Assembly (NCBI GenBank): GCA_905235505.1
Contig: CAJOMJ010000014.1
Location: 1-64,000 of the forward strand
Direction: 5' to 3'
Source: Paludibacteraceae bacterium
GTDB taxonomy: Bacteria; Bacteroidota; Bacteroidia; Bacteroidales; Paludibacteraceae
DNA: 64,000 nucleotides
Part shown: positions 28,694 through 37,222 of the stretch, piece by piece
Layout of the letters: each line of letters opens with the position of its first letter
How positions within the stretch are numbered: the stretch's first letter is position 1
Notes under the pieces: generated by a model
Told to the model about the DNA's origin: nothing
Database searches by the model: none
What the model saw: the letters and a program-made list of their open reading frames with translations, nothing else
Translations under genes and position numbers: made by a program

Positions 28694-31165
28694 ATGAAGA
28701 AAGGTATAAATTTCAAGAGTTACCTGCCTGATGTAATCATTTTAGCGGTGTTCATCGTGGCATCGATGATTTACTTTTGGCCTGCGGTGCAGGGTAAGGT
28801 AGTGTATGCGGGTGACAATATCAATGGTCTTGGGGCAGTTCACGAGGGGTGGCAATATCACGAAGAGACAGGCGATTACACGTATTGGACAAACTCGATG
28901 TTCTCGGGCATGCCTAACTATCAGTTGGGCGGCAATGGAGGGTATATGGTTGACAAGGTTCTCAAACCCGTCAAATGGTTCTTAAGTTGGGGAACGAGGA
29001 ATGCCTTCTTCATCTTTCTTTTTTATCTTTGCGCCTTCTTCTTGCTGTTGCGCTCATTCAAGGTTGACAAATGGCTCTCTATGGCAGGTGCCTTTGCGAT
29101 AGCGCTGAGCAGTTATTTCTTTGTTATTATTTCGGCGTCGCATCATGGCAAATGTTACTCTATCACGTGGATGACTCTTGTTATTGTAGGTTTCGTTCTG
29201 ACCTACCGCAAACAGTATGGTTGGGGTGCGCTGATTGTCATGTTCTTCACATATATCGGGTTCTTCCTGCACCCGCAGATGAGTTACTATATCTGCATGC
29301 TCATAGGAGTTCTGTTCTTTGCCGAACTTGCAATAGCGTGGAAGGAGAAAGAGTGGAAACACTTCGGAATAGCCACTGCTATTTTCGCAGCCTCGTTCAT
29401 TATAGGTTTAGGTATGGGTTCCGCCAACATCTTTGCCAACCAGGAATATGCAGAGCAGACGATGCGTGGCGGGCACTCTGATTTGGCTAAGGAGACGGAC
29501 GTAACGAACAAGACTAAGGGTCTGGACCTTGATTATGCAACGGCATGGTCGTACGGTATAAACGAGACAATGACGTTTATGATTCCTAATTATATGGGTG
29601 GTGCATCGGGTTATAAGCTTGGCGAGAAGTCGCAGTTGTATGACGACCTCGTCAAGGCAAGGGTGCCCAAGCGCTCTGCCAAGCAGTTTTGCGAGTCGGC
29701 ACCCACATATTGGGGAGAAAAGCCCTTCACCTCAGGTCCGGTTTATATGGGGGCGATTATCTGTTTCCTTTTCCTGTTGGGTCTGATTATTGTGAAGGGC
29801 CCATATAAATGGGCATTGTTGGTTGCGACACTATTCTCTGTCTGTCTGGCTTGGGGGCATAACTTTATGGGACTTACCGAGTTGTTCTTCAAGTACTTCC
29901 CTGCCTACAACAAGTTCCGTGCGGTAGAGTCGATTCTGATTGTGGCGGAGATAACGATGCCGCTGTTGGGTATGCTTGCCGTACAGGAGATGATCAGTAA
30001 TAAGAACCGTAACTATCTCAGACCCATTGCCATAGCAGGCGGAATAACGGCAGGTATATGCCTGCTTGTTGCGCTCTTCGGTCTCGGTTCGTTCACCTCG
30101 ACATACGATACGCAGTGGAAAGGTCAGGTGGGAGATGATATTTATCGGATGATTGTTGACCAACGTGAGGCAATGGCGAAGGCTGATGCATGGCGGTCAT
30201 TCATCTTTATAGGTCTTGCCGCAGGACTTCTGCTAACTTATAACCGTAAGCGCGACACGTTCAGGCCTGTTTATTTAGGTGTTGCTCTGACGGCACTGAT
30301 TGTGGCAGATATGTGGACGGTGGACAAACGCTTCTGCAACGACAGTATGTTTGTTGCCAAACAAGACCGTGACAAAGCATTCGCAATGCAACCTTATGAG
30401 AAAATGTTGTTAGACTCGGACAAGGGTTACTATCGCGTAATGAACCTGACGAGCAATACCTTCAATGAGGCGCGGACATCTTATTATTTCCAATCGATAG
30501 GTGGTTATAGTGCCGCGAAGTTGCGCCGTTACCAAGACTTGATAGACGAGCATTTGAGCAAGAGGCACTTGCCGGTATTGAACATGCTGAACGCCAAATA
30601 TATAATATCCGGAGGTCAGGACGGCAAGCCGTTTGCCTACACCAACCCTGATGCTTTTGGTCCTGCCTGGTATGTAGATCAGTTGGTGTGCGTGGACAAT
30701 GCCAACGATGAGTCGGCTGCCCTCAATGAACTTGACTTGCGGCATACGGCAGTATGTGACTCGACTTACGCCCAGAACAAAGGGCTCTTTGCATCGGGTC
30801 TATGTCAGGATTCCATAGGTCTGGGCAATGAATCACCGTCGTCTATTGTGCTGACTTCGCACACACCGAAGACGCTCACGTATGAAGCATCGACAGAGCA
30901 GGAGCGGCTGGCAGTGTTCTCCGAGATTTACTATCCATACGGTTGGAAAGCGACCATAGACGGAGAACAGGCTGATATTTTCCGTGTGAATTATCTGCTG
31001 CGTGCCATGGTTATTCCCGCCGGAACACATGAAATAATGATGACGTTTGTTCCGGACTCGGTGCGGAAGGGTAACACCTTAAGTATGATTTGCCTTATTA
31101 TCTTCCTGCTAACACTATGCGGGTATGGAGGGTACAGGATTTACCGCGTAAGAAAGCATGACTAA
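28694..31165 (+). CDS. YfhO-family membrane protein
   Basis: 823 aa with a dozen or so membrane segments (IILAVFIVASMIYFWPAV, FFIFLFYLCAFFLLL, WMTLVIVGFVLTY and more to about residue 540), then a periplasmic region and a final helix LSMICLIIFLLTLCGYGGY. The early loop (VYAGDNINGLGAVHEGWQYH, then SMFSGMPNYQL) is characteristic of the YfhO family, GT-C-like proteins that in Gram-positives glycosylate teichoic acid or lipids. A sugar-transfer role here is inferred. It overlaps the acyltransferase start by 8 bases. Confidence 0.8.
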   Translation: MKKGINFKSYLPDVIILAVFIVASMIYFWPAVQGKVVYAGDNINGLGAVHEGWQYHEETGDYTYWTNSMFSGMPNYQLGGNGGYMVDKVLKPVKWFLSWGTRNAFFIFLFYLCAFFLLLRSFKVDKWLSMAGAFAIALSSYFFVIISASHHGKCYSITWMTLVIVGFVLTYRKQYGWGALIVMFFTYIGFFLHPQMSYYICMLIGVLFFAELAIAWKEKEWKHFGIATAIFAASFIIGLGMGSANIFANQEYAEQTMRGGHSDLAKETDVTNKTKGLDLDYATAWSYGINETMTFMIPNYMGGASGYKLGEKSQLYDDLVKARVPKRSAKQFCESAPTYWGEKPFTSGPVYMGAIICFLFLLGLIIVKGPYKWALLVATLFSVCLAWGHNFMGLTELFFKYFPAYNKFRAVESILIVAEITMPLLGMLAVQEMISNKNRNYLRPIAIAGGITAGICLLVALFGLGSFTSTYDTQWKGQVGDDIYRMIVDQREAMAKADAWRSFIFIGLAAGLLLTYNRKRDTFRPVYLGVALTALIVADMWTVDKRFCNDSMFVAKQDRDKAFAMQPYEKMLLDSDKGYYRVMNLTSNTFNEARTSYYFQSIGGYSAAKLRRYQDLIDEHLSKRHLPVLNMLNAKYIISGGQDGKPFAYTNPDAFGPAWYVDQLVCVDNANDESAALNELDLRHTAVCDSTYAQNKGLFASGLCQDSIGLGNESPSSIVLTSHTPKTLTYEASTEQERLAVFSEIYYPYGWKATIDGEQADIFRVNYLLRAMVIPAGTHEIMMTFVPDSVRKGNTLSMICLIIFLLTLCGYGGYRIYRVRKHD

Positions 31166-32177
31166 CCGCATTATATCATTAGATATTGCCCGCGCTGTAG
31201 CCTTGATACTCATTATCACGGTGCACACGTTGGCACTCCTGCATGTCAGTACTCCTGAATACGGGATGCTCTATTTTGCCTATGCATCAGTGATTGACTG
31301 CGGGGTGGTGCTGTTCACTATGATAAGCGGTGCTTTGCTATTGTCGGAAGAACCTCAGCCGCTTGGAGTATTTTTCCGCAAACGTTTCTCACGCATACTG
31401 ATTCCGTTTGTTATATGGGCAATGGTGATGTATATCCTGTCCATCCTTACAGGCAAATATGAAGAGATTACTTCTTGGTCTGAGGCACTTTTACAAGCGG
31501 TTCCCTATATGTTAGAGAACAAAATCAATGTTTCTCACTGGTTTGTCCACATGATTATTGCCCTATACCTGATAACGCCCGTATTGCAGCGTGCCATTCA
31601 CTATGGTAACGGAGGCAAGTCGCTTGCGCTGTATTCGGCAATACTATGTTATGCGGCTGTTATTCTGAAAGCTGTTTATCCCGAATTGTACGTACTCCAT
31701 TACGTGAGTTCGTTGTGCGGCTATCTGGGTGCATATATAGCGGGATATTATATAGTGCATTATGTACCGGCTCGAATCAACCGTTGGTGCGGGCTTGCGC
31801 TTTTCCTGAGTTTATATACAGTGGATGTCTGCACGCATTGCGCATTGAGCGGGCTCCGTTTCTTTACCACCATCGGCATATTCATGTTTGTCTATTCGTT
31901 CACGGACGTATCTGCAGACAGTCTGATTGGCAGGTTCTCCTTTAGGGTAAGCCGCTATAGCTATATGATTTATCTTATGCATGTACCTGTTATCGGTGCG
32001 CTTTATGTGGTCTTGGAGAAGTGGATGTGTACACCGCTTACGGAGTTGTCATGGCTATGGGCATTGCCCGTGCTTGCAACGATTGTGGTATTGTCCGTAT
32101 CGGTAGGCATCTGCTATGTGGTTGAAAAGATACCGCATTTCCCTGTTCAATACCTGGGAATAGCACCACTCCGATAG
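31158..32177 (+). CDS. Acyltransferase family 3 membrane protein
   Basis: 339 aa with about ten membrane helices. The N-terminus RIISLDIARAVALILIITVH carries the family R-x-x-x-x-D...H pattern (the His near residue 22 is the proposed catalytic residue). DCGVVLFTMISGALLL and FFRKRFSRILIPFVIWA are also typical. These enzymes O-acetylate or O-acylate surface sugars. It is coupled by overlap to the YfhO-like gene, so the two may modify the same glycan. Confidence 0.85.
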   Translation: MTNRIISLDIARAVALILIITVHTLALLHVSTPEYGMLYFAYASVIDCGVVLFTMISGALLLSEEPQPLGVFFRKRFSRILIPFVIWAMVMYILSILTGKYEEITSWSEALLQAVPYMLENKINVSHWFVHMIIALYLITPVLQRAIHYGNGGKSLALYSAILCYAAVILKAVYPELYVLHYVSSLCGYLGAYIAGYYIVHYVPARINRWCGLALFLSLYTVDVCTHCALSGLRFFTTIGIFMFVYSFTDVSADSLIGRFSFRVSRYSYMIYLMHVPVIGALYVVLEKWMCTPLTELSWLWALPVLATIVVLSVSVGICYVVEKIPHFPVQYLGIAPLR

Positions 32178-32198
32178 GTATGATTATAAGTAAACATA

Positions 32199-32238
32199 AA
32201 ACCCGAATCATCAAGACAGTAATGATTGATTCGGGTTT
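32199..32238. terminator. Bidirectional terminator between convergent genes
   Basis: AAACCCGAATCA (32199-32210) pairs perfectly with TGATTCGGGTTT (32227-32238), a 12-bp stem with a 16-base loop, serving the acyltransferase (+) and the glycosyltransferase-like gene (-). Confidence 0.85.
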
Positions 32239-32244
32239 GTCTTA

Positions 32245-33102
32245 TCAGTGGTGTAGTCTTTTGCGGATTTTCTTCGGCCAGTGTGCAATCCGTTGCGGCA
32301 CCTTGATAGTCCAGCGGATAATCTTGTTACCCAAGAAGGCGCATTGGTCTTTTATCCCGAACTGCGGATGGGGCAGGCCTTGTGCGATATAAGCCTCATC
32401 AATAATGGCATTTATGCGTTGCTGTTGTGCCCCGGCAGTGGGTTGCCAATGCTTGACTATAAAGGCAGGAACACTATAGAAACGCGCAAGCCACGTGTGC
32501 CGGCACATCTCCTCGCCTGCTTGGTTAAAGAGTATTGTTGTCCAGCCATCCTGATGACGCTGACAATGCAGGTAGAGGGTCTTGGTACTATATGCCTGCG
32601 TAAAGAAGAACGGATAATACGGTTCCTTGTCTGCCATTTCAAAATGCGGTACTCTGCCCTCATAGATGTTCTCCTTCGGATAAAGGGAAACCATTTCTTC
32701 CATGTGCTCATGATAATCAAATGCCCTCACTTGTTCCCTGCTGCAATGGACACGGAGCAAGTTGAGGTTCAACACATTGAAGAACGGGTTAGTGACAAGC
32801 GGATTTCCGGAACGGGGGGCCCACTCTCCTCCGTCAGGGCAACCCGCATTGGCGATATTGTTCTGCACCACATAATCCACTAACGACAGCACGGCTTCTT
32901 TATTGGTGATAAAACAATCCTCGTCCACATTGATGGCAATATCGCAGTCTTTGTCCTTCATCATCGTATAGAAGTACCCGTCGGCTGTCTGGTCTGTAAG
33001 TCTGACACAGGGGAACCCCCAACTCTCATATAGTCCTTTGCTAAGACGGTAGAGCTTGAGGTCGAAAGAACGACAGAAGATTTTAATTCTTGGTTGGGTC
33101 AT
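32245..33102 (-). CDS. Putative glycosyltransferase-like protein
   Basis: 285 aa with no signal peptide. It opens RIKIFCRSFDLKLYRLSKGL; DCDIAINVDEDCFITNKEAV resembles the metal-binding D-x-D loop of a GT-A glycosyltransferase. A C-terminal amphipathic basic tail (PKKIRKRLHH) could associate with the membrane. No exact family is recognised. The start overlaps the end of the GT2 gene by 4 bases (ATGA), so it belongs to the glycan cluster and presumably adds a sugar to the same product. Confidence 0.6.
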   Translation of the reverse strand: MTQPRIKIFCRSFDLKLYRLSKGLYESWGFPCVRLTDQTADGYFYTMMKDKDCDIAINVDEDCFITNKEAVLSLVDYVVQNNIANAGCPDGGEWAPRSGNPLVTNPFFNVLNLNLLRVHCSREQVRAFDYHEHMEEMVSLYPKENIYEGRVPHFEMADKEPYYPFFFTQAYSTKTLYLHCQRHQDGWTTILFNQAGEEMCRHTWLARFYSVPAFIVKHWQPTAGAQQQRINAIIDEAYIAQGLPHPQFGIKDQCAFLGNKIIRWTIKVPQRIAHWPKKIRKRLHH

Positions 33103-33905
33103 ATCATCTCCAATATAGGTACAATTAATGCTTTCTTGACGTAAATATAGTACAATTGCCAGCGGTATGAGGTCATCAATCCTTGTTTATGAGCATACGA
33201 GAGCACGGCACCCAAAGCCTTGCGCTTATCGCCTCCTTTCCATACTTTGCGTGTTGTCAGGCTGCCGGCATGAATCATATAGTGGTATAAGGGTTTATCC
33301 ACCTGCTCTATCTGCCGTGCAGACAATAAGCAACAGGTTAAGAAAGAACTATCCTCTGCACTCTTGGTATCGGGGAAACAGATTCCTTGTTCAGTCAGCC
33401 ACCGGCGGCGATAGATAAAGGTGGTAAAGTAGGAGACAAATCTCATCAGCAGTTTCTTGCGCTCACGGACAGATATGTTGCCTTGCGGCATGTGAGTGTT
33501 CTGCAATAGTCGGGAACTGCGTCCGTCCTCAAAGTCCTGCGAGAGGTTGCAGCACGCCATATCTGCTCCGTTTGCAACGCTATAGAGACGTTCATATATA
33601 TCCTCTTCAACCCAATCATCGGCATCAAGAAATGCCACATATTCACCCTTGGCAAGGGTAAGACCTATATTGCGTGCTGCGGCAGGACCACTGTTAGTCT
33701 CAGTAGCTGCAAAGAGGAAAGATATATCCTTGCGCTCTGAGCGGGAGACAAAATCACGGGCGATCGACATACTCTCATCTGTGCCGTGGTCATCTACAAG
33801 AATAACCTCTATATCGCTCAGTGTCTGTGCCGAGACTGACGCCAAACATTGCTCAATGTATGGCGCAGAATTATAGACGGGTATGATAATGGATATTCTG
33901 TACAT
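33099..33905 (-). CDS. Glycosyltransferase family 2
   Basis: Start taken at MYRISIIIPVYNS (33905); four further residues are open upstream. About 268 aa. GT2 signatures: SIIIPVYNSAPYIEQCLASV, VILVDDHGTDES, and EYVAFLDADDWVEED, which carries the D-x-D that binds the nucleotide sugar. It probably acts on the cytoplasmic face of the inner membrane in polysaccharide or LPS assembly. It overlaps the next gene by 4 bases. Confidence 0.9.
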   Translation of the reverse strand: MYRISIIIPVYNSAPYIEQCLASVSAQTLSDIEVILVDDHGTDESMSIARDFVSRSERKDISFLFAATETNSGPAAARNIGLTLAKGEYVAFLDADDWVEEDIYERLYSVANGADMACCNLSQDFEDGRSSRLLQNTHMPQGNISVRERKKLLMRFVSYFTTFIYRRRWLTEQGICFPDTKSAEDSSFLTCCLLSARQIEQVDKPLYHYMIHAGSLTTRKVWKGGDKRKALGAVLSYAHKQGLMTSYRWQLYYIYVKKALIVPILEMI

Positions 33906-34010
33906 AACGAAGGACATCTTTTATTCTATCTTCAAAAGTGTTTATTTCACGCAGTTATATGTGCAGATGATAGCAGTTAGCATGGTTGTTGTTTTGCAAA
34001 TTTGTTCGTC

Positions 34011-35180
34011 TTAATACATTAAACCGAAAGCCCATAACGGGATGATATTATCTACCGCATATTCTATATCGTCACGAACGACAAAACTATTCGGAATATC
34101 CTGAATTTGTTTCTTGCCTTTCTTTCTTCCTCCTACTTCAAACGTATAGTTTCCAATACAAAAATCACTTTCGCGGGAAGCCGCTACATTGTGTACAACG
34201 CGTGTTTGGTTATAGAAGAATGTTTCCCTGAGGTTCCCGATTTCCACTTCTTCTCCCACCATAGCATAAAGCATGTTGGTATTATCTATATATACCTTTT
34301 CCATTTTGCCCAAGCCTCTCATTCCACATGTATTATCACGTAGCATTCCAATCATTCCTGCCCGCTCCAAGTATGCCAGATAATCCGGAATCACATTCCT
34401 GCTTATCTTCAGTTCATTCGCTAAAGCCTGTGCCTCAGGCTTATAGGGAACATTAGCAGACATGATACGCAGCATCTGAAGAATCTTCCGTCCTGTAGAG
34501 AGGCTGATATGAGCGTATTGTACAATATCTGCCTCAACTGTCTGTCTGATTATCTGTTCGAGACGGGTGTAAAATGCTCCTTCGCTTGTAAAAGGATAGT
34601 ATCCCTTACGCAAGTACTCCTTGAAATAAGGCAGCGGATGCTGAATACTCCCCATATGCGCTTTCCCTTCTAAAATCTCCTGTAAAGAAAATATCGGAAC
34701 CTCCACATGATGCACCATTTTCAGATACTCTCTCAGAGACAGCCCGTACATATGGTCTATCACCATCCTGCGGCTTAAATCCGCCTCGCCATCCAATAAA
34801 TCCAATATTGAAGAACCCGTTACAAATACTTTCAGACCGGGATGCGTATCATAAATCTGCTTTAACTCACGGCTCCATCCTGTATATTTGTGTACCTCGT
34901 CGATGTATAAATGCTCTCCACCGTCTTTGACGAACTCATCTGCCAATTCTATCAATGTATGGGTTGTAAAATAACTATGGTCAGCTGATACATATAATGC
35001 ATTTTCTTGGGGATTATTCGCTATGTGCTGTAAGACCATCGTGCTTTTTCCGACACCTCGCGGGCCTGTCAAACATACCAGACGCAGGTTCCAATCTATC
35101 TGATTGTATTTGTAACGTTGAAAAGCATTATCCACTTGGGACAGCAGTTCTTTCATATATGTCTGCAATGTTCTGTCCAT
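34011..35180 (-). CDS. AAA_14/DUF4143 ATP-binding protein (copy A)
   Basis: 389 aa. Walker A is LTGPRGVGKSTMVLQHI near residue 39, Walker B is HLYIDEVHKYTGW, and sensor I is LKVFVTGSSILDLLDGEAD. The second half is a DUF4143-like region with a winged-helix part (ALANELKISRNVIPDYLAYL) and a C-terminal nuclease-like core (ESDFCIGNYTFEVGGRKKGK). These proteins are common, variable accessory ATPases in Bacteroidota; their cellular role is poorly known. It has its own promoter with three phased palindromes upstream and separates licD from the glycosyltransferases. Confidence 0.85.
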   Translation of the reverse strand: MDRTLQTYMKELLSQVDNAFQRYKYNQIDWNLRLVCLTGPRGVGKSTMVLQHIANNPQENALYVSADHSYFTTHTLIELADEFVKDGGEHLYIDEVHKYTGWSRELKQIYDTHPGLKVFVTGSSILDLLDGEADLSRRMVIDHMYGLSLREYLKMVHHVEVPIFSLQEILEGKAHMGSIQHPLPYFKEYLRKGYYPFTSEGAFYTRLEQIIRQTVEADIVQYAHISLSTGRKILQMLRIMSANVPYKPEAQALANELKISRNVIPDYLAYLERAGMIGMLRDNTCGMRGLGKMEKVYIDNTNMLYAMVGEEVEIGNLRETFFYNQTRVVHNVAASRESDFCIGNYTFEVGGRKKGKKQIQDIPNSFVVRDDIEYAVDNIIPLWAFGLMY

Positions 35181-35200
35181 ACCATATAAATCCTACTTGT

Positions 35201-35299
35201 GCACAACTATTAGTGCATATTTCTGTTAATTTTGCACTACTTATAGTGCGTATTTTCACATTACGTGCACAACTGTTAGTGCATTTCAACGCAAAGGTA
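35201..35299 (-). promoter_or_regulatory. Promoter and three phased palindromes of ATPase copy A
   Basis: The minus-strand -7 element TACCTTTG is the complement of 35292-35299. Downstream of the expected start site, within the leader, are three GCAC-N8-GTGC palindromes beginning at 35201, 35234 and 35267, exactly 33 bp apart (consensus GCACWACTNWTAGTGC). The middle one is GCACTA-CTTA-TAGTGC. They look like operators on one face of the helix or a run of small RNA hairpins. Confidence 0.7.
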
Positions 35300-35549
35300 T
35301 TACTTTTTTCTGATATATGCAAATATTTCTATAACTATTTAGGATATTTTATTAGAATCATATATGATTTATATGTACAAATAATGACCGACAGCATAGC
35401 GCTCTGTTTCTATTGGATATTCAATTGTCTTTTAATATATTATACTGCGGTAAGCCGAGGAGGCATCCATCTAAAGCTAACATTTTAGGATGCAAAAGAT
35501 ATGACAATTTCTTATGATATTCGCAATAAACATAAGCGTTCTGCCTTGC
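35300..35549. other. Spacer between licD and ATPase copy A
   Basis: AT-rich and gene-free. It contains the upstream part of the ATPase promoter and no clear terminator for the licD operon. No RNA gene was recognised. Confidence 0.5.
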
Positions 35550-36236
35550 TTAGCAACTTCTGTATGATCGTTCCTGGGTATGAACAATACGCGTTTTATA
35601 GTCCTTGGCATTCCAGTTCTTAATAGGAGTCATATATGAATCGGAATAAATAGCCCGGAGCCAGCCATCCGTATCCTGAGGCACATAGACCTTCACACCC
35701 AGGAAATCCGTTATCTCAAAATCACATGCAGGCACATACGATCGGTCACAAGGGAAACCGTCAGTCACATTGGCTTCTTTCCAGTCTTTCGTCTCATGCT
35801 TGCGTTGGATAATACTGTAGTAGTCTTGTCCGTCTTTGAAATAATAGAATATATCAAGGTGCAGGTTCTTATACAGGTAAGTCTCCTCAAAAATAGTATC
35901 TGATTCCTTTATATAGTTATATCTATACAACTCAAATCCATATTGTTGTAATGTTTCCCGATAGTTTTCCGGCAGTTCGTCAGCCATTACTCCCAAATCA
36001 ATATCCGGGTCATAATTGATAAAACCATGCTCGCGGTATGCTCCGAGCAGGCAACCAAAAGTAAGGAAAGCTTTGCCTCCCATAGCCCCAAAAGCCTTTT
36101 CTGCTTGAGATAGCATCTCCAAGCCGTATTGTTGCATACGCCGGGCTTGTTTCTTGAACTTTACACGGTTAATGCATTCAACCGCAGGTTTATACAAGCC
36201 TAATTTAACCAGAATATTAACGATAAAGTCTCTCAT
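35550..36236 (-). CDS. LicD-family phospho-substituent transferase
   Basis: 228 aa. The LicD/fukutin-type nucleotidyltransferase signature is clear: FLTFGCLLGAYREHGFINYD followed by PDIDLGVMADELPE near residues 57-88, with the two metal-binding Asp residues in DPDIDLG. A second part has HLDIFYYFKDG. LicD proteins move phosphocholine or a similar phospho-alcohol from a CDP carrier to a glycan. It overlaps the dehydrogenase gene by 4 bases. The cargo is discussed under the fusion enzyme; choline itself is not implied. Confidence 0.85.
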   Translation of the reverse strand: MRDFIVNILVKLGLYKPAVECINRVKFKKQARRMQQYGLEMLSQAEKAFGAMGGKAFLTFGCLLGAYREHGFINYDPDIDLGVMADELPENYRETLQQYGFELYRYNYIKESDTIFEETYLYKNLHLDIFYYFKDGQDYYSIIQRKHETKDWKEANVTDGFPCDRSYVPACDFEITDFLGVKVYVPQDTDGWLRAIYSDSYMTPIKNWNAKDYKTRIVHTQERSYRSC

Positions 36237-37222
36237 TTCCCTATTTTGCTATTTCCCCACTCTAATACTGTATCTATTGTAGGGGTTTCTATATTATGTT
36301 TAACTGCCAAATCCTTTATTATCTGCAATCCAAAAGGAAAATCCTCTGTGAAGTATCTATTCTTGAAATCCGGCAACCATCCCATCTCTGTTTTTATCAT
36401 CGGAGCAAGAATTGATTGGAAAGCCTCTATAGATTGCAATTTATTAGCCAAGGATTTTGCATCGATACTTTCGTAGTATTCCAATACTGGTTGCACATGC
36501 ACATGAAGTTTCTTGCAGAGTTGCTGAAACTCCTCATCCATTGCAATGTAAATTTCCGAACTAAACTCATCCCAATTAGCATAAAAGAAATCTTGCTGCG
36601 GATATGTTTGCCCCTTCCAATTATGCCATAGGCCATATAGACGAGCCGGATGAAGCAATGGATTACTATTACTCAGTGATGCCTCCAAATAATTAGTTAG
36701 ATGGGTTACCGGTGTTTGTAATCGGACACTCCATTGCTCTTCGAAATCGAGAGGTAAATTCTCTGTTGCTATATATAATTGTTTCTTATATCCCAAGAGC
36801 TTTGCTCTGTGACCATATTCATCAACACGCGCTATATAGGGAACTCGTTGAAAGCCGAAAAGAGACGCATGTTCGCCGAATATCTCGTGAGCTTGAAAAA
36901 AGAATCCTGTACTACTTACGATACTTCCAACTGCTTGTGTGGTAATATAAGGCTTGATTTTTTTGAGTATATTCTCAATCAGGAAACCCGGCACACAAAG
37001 CAAGACAACATCGCTTTGAGGTATTACTTCCTTTGGTTCATTAGATACGCATTGAAGTTCTCCTTTATAGATTTCCCCATTTGCATCTTCAGTCTCCACG
37101 TTATTTCCCCATACTTGCGAATGCGCCGTTAATATATTAACAGCGCAATCTTTTTGAGAAGCAAGGACACTTGCCATAACAAGTCCTAATGCACCTCCGC
37201 CACAAATACAAATGGTTTTCAT
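36233..37222 (-). CDS. NAD(P)-dependent octopine/opine dehydrogenase-family enzyme
   Basis: 329 aa. The N-terminal Rossmann fold has TICICGGGALGLVMASVLA, then SDVVLLCVPGFLIENILKKI. The C-terminal helical domain has NPLLHPARLYGLW (family H-P motif) and a conserved acidic helix. Opine dehydrogenases reductively join an amine to a 2-oxo acid such as pyruvate. Both ends overlap neighbours by 4 bases, so it is translated together with the fusion enzyme and LicD. That makes the amine made or activated by those enzymes a plausible substrate (inference). Confidence 0.8.
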   Translation of the reverse strand: MKTICICGGGALGLVMASVLASQKDCAVNILTAHSQVWGNNVETEDANGEIYKGELQCVSNEPKEVIPQSDVVLLCVPGFLIENILKKIKPYITTQAVGSIVSSTGFFFQAHEIFGEHASLFGFQRVPYIARVDEYGHRAKLLGYKKQLYIATENLPLDFEEQWSVRLQTPVTHLTNYLEASLSNSNPLLHPARLYGLWHNWKGQTYPQQDFFYANWDEFSSEIYIAMDEEFQQLCKKLHVHVQPVLEYYESIDAKSLANKLQSIEAFQSILAPMIKTEMGWLPDFKNRYFTEDFPFGLQIIKDLAVKHNIETPTIDTVLEWGNSKIGK